DNA of 64,000 bases from Ornithinibacillus bavariensis (lineage in GTDB: Bacteria; Bacillota; Bacilli; Bacillales; Amphibacillaceae): contig NZ_JBNPWZ010000013.1 of NCBI RefSeq assembly GCF_050433565.1, positions 1 to 64,000 of the forward strand. Direction: 5' to 3'. Of the stretch, positions 26,354 to 35,288 are shown piece after piece. Under the pieces are notes generated by a model that did not search any database, was not told where the DNA came from, and worked only from the letters and a program-made list of their open reading frames with translations. Positions within the stretch are counted from its first letter, which is position 1; each line of letters begins with the position of its first letter. The position numbers were made by a program, and so were the translations under genes.

Positions 26354-27268
26354 TTGCTAATAAATCGTAAAATTAGACTTATACATCTTCATCGATGTCG
26401 AGGCATATCACGCCAAAAACTCCGTAGGCTCCTTCAAATTGATCCTTCCCTTAAAAATGTCTTTCAGTTATCCTCCTCACAGTTAAGTAGATATCTTTCC
26501 ACTAACCAAGAAAAATCTGAATTACTATACCAAGATTTACATAATGAAAAGATAATACAAGATATTTATCGTGATCAAAAACGATATTCGATTATTACTA
26601 TACTTGACGATAACTATCCTCCTATGTTAAAAGCTATTAAGGATGCCCCAATCGTGTTATATGCAGCTGGGAATTTATCCCTATTAACATCTGCCCCCTT
26701 ATTAAGTGTAATTGGTACTAGAAAGCCATCTCCTTTGGCATATCCTAATATGAAATTTATCGTAACGCCACTAGTTCAGCAGAAATGGGTCATTGTTAGT
26801 GGAATGGCTAGGGGGATAGACAGCTATGCCCATAGATTGGCACTCCTTCATAAAGGGAAAACAATAGCCGTATTAGGTAGTGGATTTCATCATGTATATC
26901 CACAAGAAAATAGTATGCTATTCAAGCATATTACTCAAAATGGACTAGCTATATCAGAATATCCGCCTAATGTTAGACCAAAGCCTTATCACTTCCCCGA
27001 AAGAAATCGTATAATAAGTGGGTTGTCATTTGGTACACTTGTAATCGAAGCAACCGAAAAAAGTGGGACATTAATAACAGTTGATCAAGCTTTAGATCAA
27101 GGCAGGGAGGTATATGCCGTACCAGGACCACCTTATATTCTAGAATCAAAGGGTTGTCTGCAATTGATACAAGACGGAGCAAAACTTGTCCAAACCTATG
27201 AAGATATATTTTTAGACTGGGAAATTTTGAAGGATAATTGGTACCACATTACAGGAATTTTGAAATAA
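26354..27268 (+). CDS. dprA: DNA-processing protein DprA (Smf)
   Basis: A 304-aa competence/recombination mediator that binds incoming ssDNA and loads RecA. N-terminal helical region, then the Rossmann-like DprA core with SVIGTRKPSPLAYP, VSGMARGIDSYAH, GSGFHHVYP and FPERNRIISGLS. A C-terminal winged helix is not evident, as in other Bacillus DprA. TTG start 26354 is set by AGGAAGTGA (26341-26349). Confidence 0.95.
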   Translation: MLINRKIRLIHLHRCRGISRQKLRRLLQIDPSLKNVFQLSSSQLSRYLSTNQEKSELLYQDLHNEKIIQDIYRDQKRYSIITILDDNYPPMLKAIKDAPIVLYAAGNLSLLTSAPLLSVIGTRKPSPLAYPNMKFIVTPLVQQKWVIVSGMARGIDSYAHRLALLHKGKTIAVLGSGFHHVYPQENSMLFKHITQNGLAISEYPPNVRPKPYHFPERNRIISGLSFGTLVIEATEKSGTLITVDQALDQGREVYAVPGPPYILESKGCLQLIQDGAKLVQTYEDIFLDWEILKDNWYHITGILK

Positions 27269-27368
27269 AGTTATATTGTATGTTTGACAAATGAAGCGTA
27301 TATATTTAATATTAGTGAGGATTTAATGAAGAAGTTTATTATTGAATAGAAAGTTAAAACTGAAAATA

Positions 27369-27397
27369 TTGACATTTTAATTATCTATTCTTACATT
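27369..27397 (+). promoter_or_regulatory. SigA promoter of topA
   Basis: Consensus TTGACA (27369-27374), 17 nt, TACATT (27392-27397), about 80 nt upstream of the topA ATG. The rest of the 212-bp dprA-topA spacer shows nothing further. Confidence 0.7.
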
Positions 27398-27480
27398 AAG
27401 ATGTATAGCACTTTTTAGGACACGAAGGATTTAGGATTACTTGTACTAGATTTTCGTTACCTCAGTTAAGGAGGAATAGA

Positions 27481-29559
27481 ATGGCTGACTATCTCGTAAT
27501 TGTTGAATCGCCTGCAAAAGCTAAAACAATTGAACGATACTTGGGAAAAAAATATAAAGTAAAAGCTTCCATGGGACATGTTATTGACTTACCGAAGAGT
27601 CAAATGGGAGTTGATGTAGAAGATGGATATAAGATAAAGTATATTACCATTCGAGGTAAAGGTGATATTTTAAAGGATTTGAAGAAATCTGCGAAAAAAG
27701 CGAAAAAAGTATTTCTTGCTGCCGACCCGGATCGTGAGGGTGAGGCGATTGCTTGGCATTTAGCTCATGCACTTAATGTTGATGAGAACTCTCAATGTCG
27801 AGTAGTATTTAATGAAATTACGAAGGATGCGATTAAGGATTCATTTAAAAATCCAAGGTCGATAGATACGGACCTTGTTGATGCTCAGCAAGCAAGGAGA
27901 GTACTTGACCGTTTAGTCGGTTATAATATTAGTCCTTTATTATGGAAAAAAGTGAAAAAAGGACTAAGTGCTGGGCGCGTTCAATCTGTTGCATTAAAAC
28001 TAATAATAGATAGAGAAAATGAAATTAATAATTTTAACCCAGAAGAGTACTGGTCCATTGAAGGGGTTTTTAAAAAAGGAAAAGATACATTTGAGGGCTC
28101 CTTTTACGGAATGGATGGTAAGAAATTAGAGCTTAATTCCGAAGAGGATGTAAAAAAAATACTAGATATAATGGTGGATAAAAAGTTTTCTGTTGATAAT
28201 GTGGTTAAAAAAGAAAGAAAACGAAATCCTGCAAAACCATTTACAACCTCATCCTTGCAACAGGAAGCAGCTAGAAAACTAAACTTCCGTGCTAAGAAAA
28301 CAATGATGATTGCCCAGCAGCTGTATGAAGGAATAGATTTAGGGAAATCGGCAGGCGGTATTACTGGTTTAATAACATATATGCGTACTGACTCAACACG
28401 TATATCGGAAACTGCAAAACAGGAAGCGAAAGGGTTTATTGAACAAACCTATGGCGCATCGTATCTCGGTGAAAACAAAGCTGAAAAACAAAAAGGGAAT
28501 GCACAAGATGCACACGAAGCCATTCGCCCTACTTCCATACTACGAGAACCTGGCATGCTAAAAGATAAACTTTCAAGAGATCAGCTTCGTCTATATAAAT
28601 TGATTTGGGAACGTTTCTTGGCAAGCCAAATGGCACCAGCAATCCTAGATACGATGACTGTCAAAATGCTGAATAATAATGTAGAATTTCGTGCAACAGG
28701 CTCTACAGTCAAATTCAAAGGATTTATGAAAGTCTATATAGAGGGATCAGATGATAATCAAAAAGAAGAGAATAGGATGCTACCTGATTTAGAAGCGGGT
28801 ATGGAAATTAATGCTGAAGAAATTAATCCAAATCAGCATTTTACACAGCCACCTCCACGTTATACAGAGGCAAGACTTGTAAAAACGATGGAGGAATTAG
28901 GAATTGGAAGACCTTCTACTTACGCACCAACAATTGACACGATACAACGTCGTGGCTATGTCACACTAGATAATAAACGATTTGTTCCTACTGAACTGGG
29001 AATTATTGTAATAGAATCCTTAAAAGAGTTTTTCCCTGAAATTATTGATGCAGACTTTACAGCTAAAATGGAAAATGATTTAGATGCGATAGAAGAGGGA
29101 AAGATAGAGTGGGTTAATATTGTTGATGACTTTTACAATGGCTTCCAAAAGCGATTAGCAAAAGCAGAAGAGGAAATGGATAAAGTTGAGATAAGAGATG
29201 AGCCTGCAGGAGTCACTTGTGAGAACTGTGGTCATGAAATGGTTTATAAAATGGGGCGATATGGCAAATTCCTAGCTTGCTCAAACTTTCCAGATTGTCG
29301 CAACACAAAGCCGATTCTAAAGGACATAGGTGTAACCTGTCCAAAATGTAAAGAAGGCAATGTAGTAGAAAGAAAATCCAAAAAACAACGATTATTTTAT
29401 GGTTGTGATCGATTTCCAGAGTGTGACTTTGTCTCTTGGGATAAACCGATTGCAAGGCCATGTCCAAAATGTGATTCTTTACTCGTTGAAAAACGCGGGA
29501 AGAAAGAAACGCAAATTGTATGTACCAACTGTGATTATAAAGAAAATAGTCAAGGGTAA
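27481..29559 (+). CDS. topA: DNA topoisomerase I
   Basis: A 692-aa type IA topoisomerase relaxing negative supercoils. The Toprim domain begins YLVIVESPAKAKTIERYLG with the DPDREGE metal motif; catalytic Tyr300 is in TYMRTDSTRIS. The C-terminus has three Cys4 zinc-ribbon units (CENCGHEM..., CPKCKEGN..., CPKCDSLL...). TAAGGAGG precedes the ATG. Confidence 0.98.
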   Translation: MADYLVIVESPAKAKTIERYLGKKYKVKASMGHVIDLPKSQMGVDVEDGYKIKYITIRGKGDILKDLKKSAKKAKKVFLAADPDREGEAIAWHLAHALNVDENSQCRVVFNEITKDAIKDSFKNPRSIDTDLVDAQQARRVLDRLVGYNISPLLWKKVKKGLSAGRVQSVALKLIIDRENEINNFNPEEYWSIEGVFKKGKDTFEGSFYGMDGKKLELNSEEDVKKILDIMVDKKFSVDNVVKKERKRNPAKPFTTSSLQQEAARKLNFRAKKTMMIAQQLYEGIDLGKSAGGITGLITYMRTDSTRISETAKQEAKGFIEQTYGASYLGENKAEKQKGNAQDAHEAIRPTSILREPGMLKDKLSRDQLRLYKLIWERFLASQMAPAILDTMTVKMLNNNVEFRATGSTVKFKGFMKVYIEGSDDNQKEENRMLPDLEAGMEINAEEINPNQHFTQPPPRYTEARLVKTMEELGIGRPSTYAPTIDTIQRRGYVTLDNKRFVPTELGIIVIESLKEFFPEIIDADFTAKMENDLDAIEEGKIEWVNIVDDFYNGFQKRLAKAEEEMDKVEIRDEPAGVTCENCGHEMVYKMGRYGKFLACSNFPDCRNTKPILKDIGVTCPKCKEGNVVERKSKKQRLFYGCDRFPECDFVSWDKPIARPCPKCDSLLVEKRGKKETQIVCTNCDYKENSQG

Positions 29560-29562
29560 TAA

Positions 29563-29594
29563 AGAGTCACTCAGGTTTCTGAGTGACTCTATTT
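29563..29594 (+). terminator. Intrinsic terminator after topA
   Basis: A perfect 12-bp stem AGAGTCACTCAG (29563-29574) / CTGAGTGACTCT (29579-29590) with a GTTT loop, followed by ATTT. Confidence 0.8.
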
Positions 29595-29895
29595 AGCATA
29601 ATCATAGGAAAAGTTTGATATTGGATTATCAAGGGAAAGAAAGTAATATAGCTTTTGATTATAATTTTTGGATAATTGGTAAAAATAATGTGTATAAAGT
29701 TAATTCGCAATATTTGAAGGTATCGAATTATGTCGAAAAATGAAGACTTCTTCGTTGACTAATTATTTCGTAATCGCTATAATAAAGCATTGGTAAGCGA
29801 ATGTACTTGACACTATTATATACTAGAATTGGTTTATCATGTAAGATAATGCTTCAAAAATAGTCACGAATGGGTAGGTATTGCAATCAATTCAG

Positions 29896-29921
29896 AATTT
29901 TGTTACAATTTTGTTAAATTT
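29896..29921 (+). promoter_or_regulatory. Two overlapping CodY-like boxes upstream of xerC-codY
   Basis: AATTTTGTTACAATT (29896-29910) and AATTTTGTTAAATTT (29907-29921) each match the CodY consensus AATTTTCWGAAAATT at 12 of 15 positions. They abut the -35 of the promoter that drives codY, a position suited to autoregulation. Confidence 0.45.
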
Positions 29922-29922
29922 A

Positions 29923-29952
29923 TTGCATTTCCGCCTCTGTGTATGGTATATT
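29923..29952 (+). promoter_or_regulatory. Promoter of xerC-hslV-hslU-codY
   Basis: TTGCAT (29923-29928), 18 nt, TATATT (29947-29952), ending 30 nt before the xerC start. Confidence 0.55.
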
Positions 29953-29982
29953 TTTAAATGGCTGTCAAGTTGAGGTGAGGAT

Positions 29983-30897
29983 TTGGAACGCTTTGGTGAA
30001 TATCAACAGTTGTTTACAGAATATCTTCAAATAGAAAAAAATGCTTCACCATACACAATAGAATATTACCAACATGATTTGCAGGAGTTCTTGTCTTTTT
30101 TATTGCAAGAGGGAATTATTGTGTTACAAGATATTGACCAACAAACTGTTCGACTTTTCTTAACAACACTTTACAATAGAAAGTTATCGCGGAAATCGGT
30201 ATCTAGAAAAATTTCTAGTTTACGAACATTTTATAAGTTTCTCGAGCGAGAGGAAATAGTAGATTCCAACCCTTTTATGGTAATTACATTACCTAAGGCA
30301 GCTAAAGCAATTCCGGGCTTCCTATATGAAGAAGAGATAGAAAAACTATTTGAAGTCAATGACTTAGCAGATCCCTTGGGTCAAAGGAATCAAGCTCTAA
30401 TTGAAATTTTATATGGAACTGGAATCCGTGTAAGTGAATGTCAGCAGTTAAGGATTCGAGATATAGACTTTTCAATTGGTACGTTGCTTGTTAAAGGGAA
30501 GGGTAGAAAAGAGCGATACGTTCCATTCGGTACCTTTGCCGAAAAGGCACTTCAGGTATACATACAGGATGGTAGAAGGCAGCTACTTGAAAAGAACGGG
30601 ACGAATGCTGAAGCTCTATTTCTAAACGCTAGAGGGAATTCTATCACAACAAGAGGAATTCGTTTAGTACTTGATAAAATGGTAGAAAAAGCAGCGCTAA
30701 CTGTAAATGTTCACCCTCATAAGATCAGGCACACATTTGCGACTCATATGTTAAATGAAGGTGCAGACTTACGGACAGTTCAAGAGTTACTCGGACATGA
30801 AAATCTATCTACTACACAAATTTATACACATGTGACAAAGGATCATTTACGTAATATTTATTTAAATAGCCATCCGAGAGCTAAAAGTCGAGAATAA
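29983..30897 (+). CDS. xerC: Tyrosine recombinase XerC (CodV)
   Basis: A 304-aa site-specific recombinase resolving chromosome dimers at dif with XerD. N-terminal SAM-like core-binding domain (about 1-90), C-terminal catalytic domain with Arg in GTGIRVSECQQL, HKIRHTFATHML, and nucleophile Tyr281 in TTQIYTH. TTG start 29983 follows GAGGTGAGG. First gene of the codV-clpQ-clpY-codY operon. Confidence 0.96.
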   Translation: MERFGEYQQLFTEYLQIEKNASPYTIEYYQHDLQEFLSFLLQEGIIVLQDIDQQTVRLFLTTLYNRKLSRKSVSRKISSLRTFYKFLEREEIVDSNPFMVITLPKAAKAIPGFLYEEEIEKLFEVNDLADPLGQRNQALIEILYGTGIRVSECQQLRIRDIDFSIGTLLVKGKGRKERYVPFGTFAEKALQVYIQDGRRQLLEKNGTNAEALFLNARGNSITTRGIRLVLDKMVEKAALTVNVHPHKIRHTFATHMLNEGADLRTVQELLGHENLSTTQIYTHVTKDHLRNIYLNSHPRAKSRE

Positions 30898-30914
30898 CGG
30901 ATGAGGTGATTTTA

Positions 30915-31460
30915 TTGGCACAAGAAATTCATGCTACCACGATATTTGCCGTTCAGCATAAAGGTGAATGTGCTATGAGTGGTGATGGGCAAGTAACACT
31001 AGGCAATTCAGTTGTCATGAAGCATAAAGCAAAAAAAGTAAGAAGATTGTATAATGGTCAAGTGCTTGCAGGTTTTGCAGGATCTGTCGCAGACGCTTTT
31101 ACCCTCTTCGAAAAATTTGAAGGGAAATTAGAGGCTTTTAATGGCAATCTGACAAGAGCAGCGGTTGAATTAGCACAAGAGTGGCGCAGTGATAAAGTAC
31201 TTAGAAAGCTTGAAGCAATGTTAATTGTGATGAACAGAGAAAGTATGCTACTTATTTCTGGAACCGGTGAGGTAATCGAGCCGGATGATGGAATATTGGC
31301 TATTGGTTCAGGTGGAAATTATGCACTAAGTGCGGGTAGAGCTCTTGTATCCTATGCAGAGCATTTGTCAGCTAAAGATATTGCGCTTGCAGCAATGAAA
31401 ATTGCCGGTGAAATTTGTGTGTTTACAAACGATCAGATTACTCTAGAGGTACTAGATTAA
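30915..31460 (+). CDS. hslV: ATP-dependent protease subunit HslV (ClpQ/CodW)
   Basis: A 181-aa proteasome-like peptidase, barrel partner of HslU. TTG 30915 is chosen because GAGGTGA (30904-30909) lies before it. The N-terminus reads MAQEIHATTIFAVQHKG, so the conserved threonine of the TTI motif is residue 8 behind a seven-residue leader. B. subtilis CodW instead begins MSS and uses an N-terminal serine; there is no serine at position 2 here. The catalytic core (GDGQVTLG, KVRRLYNG, GFAGSVADA, GSGGNYAL) is intact. Confidence 0.95.
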   Translation: MAQEIHATTIFAVQHKGECAMSGDGQVTLGNSVVMKHKAKKVRRLYNGQVLAGFAGSVADAFTLFEKFEGKLEAFNGNLTRAAVELAQEWRSDKVLRKLEAMLIVMNRESMLLISGTGEVIEPDDGILAIGSGGNYALSAGRALVSYAEHLSAKDIALAAMKIAGEICVFTNDQITLEVLD

Positions 31461-31478
31461 TGAGGAGGCCATAAATAA

Positions 31479-32873
31479 ATGGAAATGAACTTTACTCCGA
31501 GACAGATCGTGAATCAACTTGATAACTATATCATAGGTCAGCACAGTGCCAAAAAGTCAGTAGCGGTAGCTCTTCGGAATAGATATCGTCGAACATTACT
31601 AGACGATAAGTTACGAGATGAAATAGTCCCGAAAAACATTCTAATGATTGGTCCTACTGGTGTTGGTAAAACAGAAATAGCAAGAAGACTTGCCAAATTA
31701 GTTGGTGCACCATTTGTGAAGGTAGAGGCGACAAAGTTTACTGAGGTTGGATATGTGGGTCGAGATGTCGAATCCATGGTTCGTGATCTTGTGGAAATGT
31801 CCATGCGGATGGTCAAGGAAGAAAAGATGGAAAGTGTCAAAGACAAAGCGAAAGAAGAGGCAGACAAAAAGCTAGTAAAACTGCTTGTTCCTAAAGTTAA
31901 AAAGCAATCCACTATTACCAACCCATTTGAAATGCTTTTTTCTGGAGGAGGAGGTCATGAAGACTCTGATGAGAACGGTGAAAAGGATGAAGAGATTAAA
32001 AGTAAACGTAGTAGAATAGCACATCAACTAGCATTAGGGGAGTTAGAGGACACAATTGTAACAATTGAAATTGAAGAGGTTCCCCCTTCCATGTTCGACT
32101 TATTACAGGGGTCTGGTATGGAACAAATGGGAATGAATATGCAGGATGCATTAGGGCAATTTATGCCGAAAAAGAAAAAGAAACGTAAGCTACCTGTTTC
32201 CGAAGCGAGAAAAGTGTTAACCCAGCAAGAGGCACAGAAGTTGGTGGACATGGAGGAAGTTTCTCAGGAAGCAATAAAAAGGGCAGAGCAATCTGGAATC
32301 ATTTTTATTGATGAAATTGATAAAGTTGCAGGAAAACATGACAACTCACCAAATGTTTCGCGTGAAGGAGTGCAACGAGATATTTTACCAATAGTTGAAG
32401 GATCAACAGTTGTAACAAAATATGGTCCTGTCAAAACGGATTATATGCTATTTATTGCTGCTGGGGCATTTCACATGGCAAAACCATCAGATTTAATACC
32501 AGAGCTACAAGGAAGGTTTCCAATTCGAGTAGAATTGGAAAAATTATCCATAGATGATTTTGTACGAATATTAAACGAACCTTCAAACGCTCTATTAAAG
32601 CAATATCAAGCTTTGCTAAAAACGGAAGGTATAAATGTCGTATTTACCGACAAAGCTGTTAATAGAATTGCTGAAATCGCTTATCAGGTCAACCAAGATA
32701 CAGATAACATTGGTGCTAGGAGGCTTCATACAATACTAGAGAAGCTATTAGAGGATCTATCGTTTGAAGCACCGGACGTTTCTATGGAGACTGTGGAAAT
32801 AACTCCTGAATACGTTGATCAAAAATTAAGCACAATTGTTAAGAATAAAGATTTAAGTCAATTTATCTTATAA
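31479..32873 (+). CDS. hslU: ATP-dependent protease ATPase HslU (ClpY)
   Basis: A 464-aa AAA+ unfoldase feeding HslV. FTPRQIVNQLDNYIIGQ at the start, Walker A GPTGVGKT at 58-65, pore loop GYVGRDV, an inserted I-domain (about 110-240) with an acidic GGGGHEDSDENGEKDEE stretch, Walker B IIFIDEIDK, and the C-terminal sensor-2 region (GARRLHTILEKLLED). Ends in Ile-Leu, the tail that docks into HslV. GAGGAGG precedes the ATG. Confidence 0.97.
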   Translation: MEMNFTPRQIVNQLDNYIIGQHSAKKSVAVALRNRYRRTLLDDKLRDEIVPKNILMIGPTGVGKTEIARRLAKLVGAPFVKVEATKFTEVGYVGRDVESMVRDLVEMSMRMVKEEKMESVKDKAKEEADKKLVKLLVPKVKKQSTITNPFEMLFSGGGGHEDSDENGEKDEEIKSKRSRIAHQLALGELEDTIVTIEIEEVPPSMFDLLQGSGMEQMGMNMQDALGQFMPKKKKKRKLPVSEARKVLTQQEAQKLVDMEEVSQEAIKRAEQSGIIFIDEIDKVAGKHDNSPNVSREGVQRDILPIVEGSTVVTKYGPVKTDYMLFIAAGAFHMAKPSDLIPELQGRFPIRVELEKLSIDDFVRILNEPSNALLKQYQALLKTEGINVVFTDKAVNRIAEIAYQVNQDTDNIGARRLHTILEKLLEDLSFEAPDVSMETVEITPEYVDQKLSTIVKNKDLSQFIL

Positions 32874-32901
32874 AATATATTAAATGGAGGAAATCAGTAA
32901 A

Positions 32902-33681
32902 ATGGAACTATTAGATCGCGCAAGAAAAATTAACTCAATGTTGCAAAAGGCTACAGGAAAATCAGTAAACTTTAATGACATGGCAGCATCTCTAACAGAT
33001 GTTATCAAAGGAAATGTTTTCATTCTTAGCAGAAGAGGTAAGTTATTAGGTTATGCTATTAACCAGGAAATTGAGAATGAGCGCATGAAATCTATGCTGG
33101 AAGAGAGACAATTTCCAGAGGAATATACGGAAGGGCTATTTCATATTCATGAAACTACAGCTAACCTAGACATCGACAGTCAATATACTGTATTCCCAGT
33201 GGAGAATCGTGAATTATTTAAAACAGGTCTTACGACTATCGTTCCGATAATTGGAGGCGGAGAACGCTTAGGTACATTAATTATTGGTAGATTAAAGGAA
33301 AGCTTTAACAATGATGACTTACTGCTTGCTGAATACGGTGCTACAGTTGTAGGTATGGAAATCCTTCACGAAAAGACAGAGGAAATTGAAATGGAAGCTA
33401 GAAGTAAGGCAGTAGTGCAAATGGCTATCAGCTCACTTTCCTACAGCGAGCTAGAAGCTATTGATCATATTTTTGAAGAATTAAATGGACATGAAGGGCT
33501 TCTAGTAGCAAGTAAAATTGCTGACCGAGTAGGTATCACACGCTCCGTTATCGTAAACGCACTAAGAAAATTAGAAAGTGCTGGAGTTATTGAATCACGC
33601 TCACTTGGTATGAAAGGAACATATATCAAGGTACTAAATGATAAATTCTTAGTAGAATTAGATAGATTACGCTCTAGATAA
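32902..33681 (+). CDS. codY: Global transcriptional regulator CodY
   Basis: A 259-aa repressor sensing branched-chain amino acids (and GTP), controlling amino-acid synthesis, uptake, competence and motility. N-terminal GAF domain (about 1-155) and C-terminal winged HTH (SKIADRVGITRSVIVNALRK). ATG 32902 after TGGAGGAAA gives the standard 259-aa length; an in-frame upstream ATG is part of the SD region. Followed by a strong terminator and then the fla/che operon. Confidence 0.98.
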   Translation: MELLDRARKINSMLQKATGKSVNFNDMAASLTDVIKGNVFILSRRGKLLGYAINQEIENERMKSMLEERQFPEEYTEGLFHIHETTANLDIDSQYTVFPVENRELFKTGLTTIVPIIGGGERLGTLIIGRLKESFNNDDLLLAEYGATVVGMEILHEKTEEIEMEARSKAVVQMAISSLSYSELEAIDHIFEELNGHEGLLVASKIADRVGITRSVIVNALRKLESAGVIESRSLGMKGTYIKVLNDKFLVELDRLRSR

Positions 33682-33748
33682 ATAATACTAGCGAGAGTAG
33701 GAAGTATGTAATTTATTTCTATCTGGTATATAACGTTATATAAGCTAA

Positions 33749-33779
33749 AAATCCTAGACCAAAAGGTCTAGGATTTTTT
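33749..33779 (+). terminator. Intrinsic terminator after codY
   Basis: A perfect 12-bp stem AAATCCTAGACC (33749-33760) / GGTCTAGGATTT (33765-33776), AAAA loop, T run. It separates the codY operon from fla/che, which therefore needs its own promoter. Confidence 0.9.
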
Positions 33780-33844
33780 ATTTTGAAAGATAATTTACTT
33801 CACTAAATTTTATCACTTGGTAGTATAACAAATTTCTACACCAA

Positions 33845-33900
33845 TATTTGCTGTTGTTTTTGCAAATAGTTAATAATACCTAGTTATTTGCTACTGTTTT
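33845..33900 (+). repeat. Repeated TATTTGC elements upstream of fla/che
   Basis: TATTTGCTGTTGTTTT (33845-33860) recurs as TATTTGCTACTGTTTT (33885-33900), 14 of 16 bases identical and exactly 40 bp apart. An inverted copy GCAAATA (33862-33868) lies between and forms a palindrome with the second copy. The arrangement looks like an operator array, but I cannot name the regulator. Confidence 0.5.
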
Positions 33901-33933
33901 CGGTGTTAAAGGGTAAATAATGTCGAATTTTGA

Positions 33934-33962
33934 TGGACTTTAAAGCGGATATAAATTACAAT
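33934..33962 (+). promoter_or_regulatory. Candidate SigA promoter of the fla/che operon
   Basis: TGGACT (33934-33939, 4 of 6 to consensus), 17 nt, TACAAT (33957-33962, 5 of 6). It is the best candidate in the 352-bp codY-flgB spacer. No good SigD promoter was found: GCGGATAT (33945-33952) resembles a SigD -10 but lacks TAAA 15 nt upstream. Predicted leader about 65 nt. Confidence 0.45.
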
Positions 33963-34033
33963 ATTCGTATATAAATTATATTTTTTGACCGTCAATAATA
34001 AAAAAAGAAATTTATTAGGGAGGTTTGAAATAA

Positions 34034-34429
34034 ATGGAGTTGTTTGGTGGGACGATTAATACATTACAGCAATCATTAAATTATGCTTCAGTTAAGAACC
34101 AGGCGATTACGTCCAATATTGCCAATGTTGACACACCTAATTATAAAGCAAGGGACGTTGTTTTTAAAGATATCCTTCAAAACGAAATTTCCAATTCTAT
34201 TACAGCTAAACGCACACATCCTAAACATATCCCGTTTAGTAATGAATCAAATCAACCATATAAAATTGTGGTCAACCAGGATACTACCTACAATCACAAT
34301 GGAAACAATGTCGATATTGACAAGCAAATGGCTGAATTAGCTCAGAATCAAATTTATTATCAAAGTTTAATTGAACGTATAAACGGTAAGTTTAATAGTT
34401 TACAAACGGTGATAAAAGGAGGTAGATAA
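34034..34429 (+). CDS. flgB: Flagellar basal-body rod protein FlgB
   Basis: A 131-aa proximal rod component, first gene of the fla/che operon. The N-terminal rod-protein motif (QAITSNIANVDTPNYKARDVVF) and helical C-terminus (MAELAQNQIYYQSLIERINGKF) are present. No Sec signal; exported by the flagellar type III system. GGGAGG precedes the ATG. Confidence 0.97.
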   Translation: MELFGGTINTLQQSLNYASVKNQAITSNIANVDTPNYKARDVVFKDILQNEISNSITAKRTHPKHIPFSNESNQPYKIVVNQDTTYNHNGNNVDIDKQMAELAQNQIYYQSLIERINGKFNSLQTVIKGGR

Positions 34430-34431
34430 TC

Positions 34432-34887
34432 GTGTCAATATTTAATGCGTTTAATGCTAGTGCGAGTGCATTAACCGCCAATCGCTTGAGAATGGATGTT
34501 ATCTCCTCAAATATGGCCAATGCAAATACGACCAGGGCAACAATAAATGAAAACGGAGAATATGAACCATATCGAAGAAAAATGGTAAATATAGAGCCTA
34601 CAGATAAAAGCTTCCAATCTTTTCTTCAGAAAGCACAAAATAAATCTACTAGCCCTACTACAGGTGTGAAGGTTACAAGAATTGTAGAAGATGAAGAGCC
34701 TTTTAAATTAGTCTATGACCCTACACATCCTGATGCAAATGAAGAAGGATATGTACTTATGCCAAATGTAGATCCCTTAAAAGAAATGGTTGATCTAATG
34801 AGTGCAACAAGGTCATATGAAGCGAATATCACAGCACTAAATGCAAGTAAAAGTATGCTTATGAAGGCGCTAGAAATTGGTAGATAA
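34432..34887 (+). CDS. flgC: Flagellar basal-body rod protein FlgC
   Basis: A 151-aa rod protein. N-terminal FNAFNASASALTANRLRMDVISSNMANANT and C-terminal MSATRSYEANITALNASKSM are the family ends. GTG start 34432 after AAAGGAGGT at the end of flgB, two bases after its stop. Confidence 0.96.
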   Translation: MSIFNAFNASASALTANRLRMDVISSNMANANTTRATINENGEYEPYRRKMVNIEPTDKSFQSFLQKAQNKSTSPTTGVKVTRIVEDEEPFKLVYDPTHPDANEEGYVLMPNVDPLKEMVDLMSATRSYEANITALNASKSMLMKALEIGR

Positions 34888-34898
34888 GGAGAATTGTT

Positions 34899-35201
34899 AT
34901 GAATCTCGGAGTTAATAGCATTACAAATACACCAATTGGTACTACTGTAAAAGAACAGGTCAAATCGCCTGGTGAGGCGCAAGCAAGCTTTGCAAATGTG
35001 TTTAAGAATGCCATTAACAATGTTAATGAATTACAGAATCTATCTGATCAGAAGACAGAGGCACTAGCATTAGGGCAAATTAATGACTTACACGATGTCA
35101 TGATTACAGCTCAAAAGGCAAGTATTACATTAGAAGCAACTGTAGAGATTCAACGCAAAGTAATTGATGCATATAACGAGATTATGCGAATGCAAGTGTA
35201 G
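34899..35201 (+). CDS. fliE: Flagellar hook-basal body complex protein FliE
   Basis: A 100-aa adaptor joining the MS ring (FliF) to the rod. The typical FANVFKNAINNVNELQ and C-terminal LHDVMITAQKASITLEATVEIQRKVIDAYNEIMRMQ (split at about residue 82) are seen. A 162-bp gap containing a hairpin follows before fliF. Confidence 0.95.
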   Translation: MNLGVNSITNTPIGTTVKEQVKSPGEAQASFANVFKNAINNVNELQNLSDQKTEALALGQINDLHDVMITAQKASITLEATVEIQRKVIDAYNEIMRMQV

Positions 35202-35288
35202 TCTTCTTATAAATATATCGGAAGATTTACCATTTATTTAAAGTTTACATTTAAAATACATAATAATTTTATAGGCTTGATGGATGAA

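Larger units (their letters stand above)
29595..29982. other. 388-bp gene-free spacer where trmFO is usually found
   Basis: Between topA and xerC there is no open reading frame of note and no recognisable trmFO remnant. In B. subtilis trmFO (gid) occupies this place. The right end contains CodY-like boxes and the xerC promoter. The rest is A+T-rich without clear structure. Confidence 0.7.

Noticed and set aside
33945..33952. SigD -10-like GCGGATAT upstream of flgB
   Set aside because: No TAAA element 15 nt upstream, so a SigD promoter is not supported.
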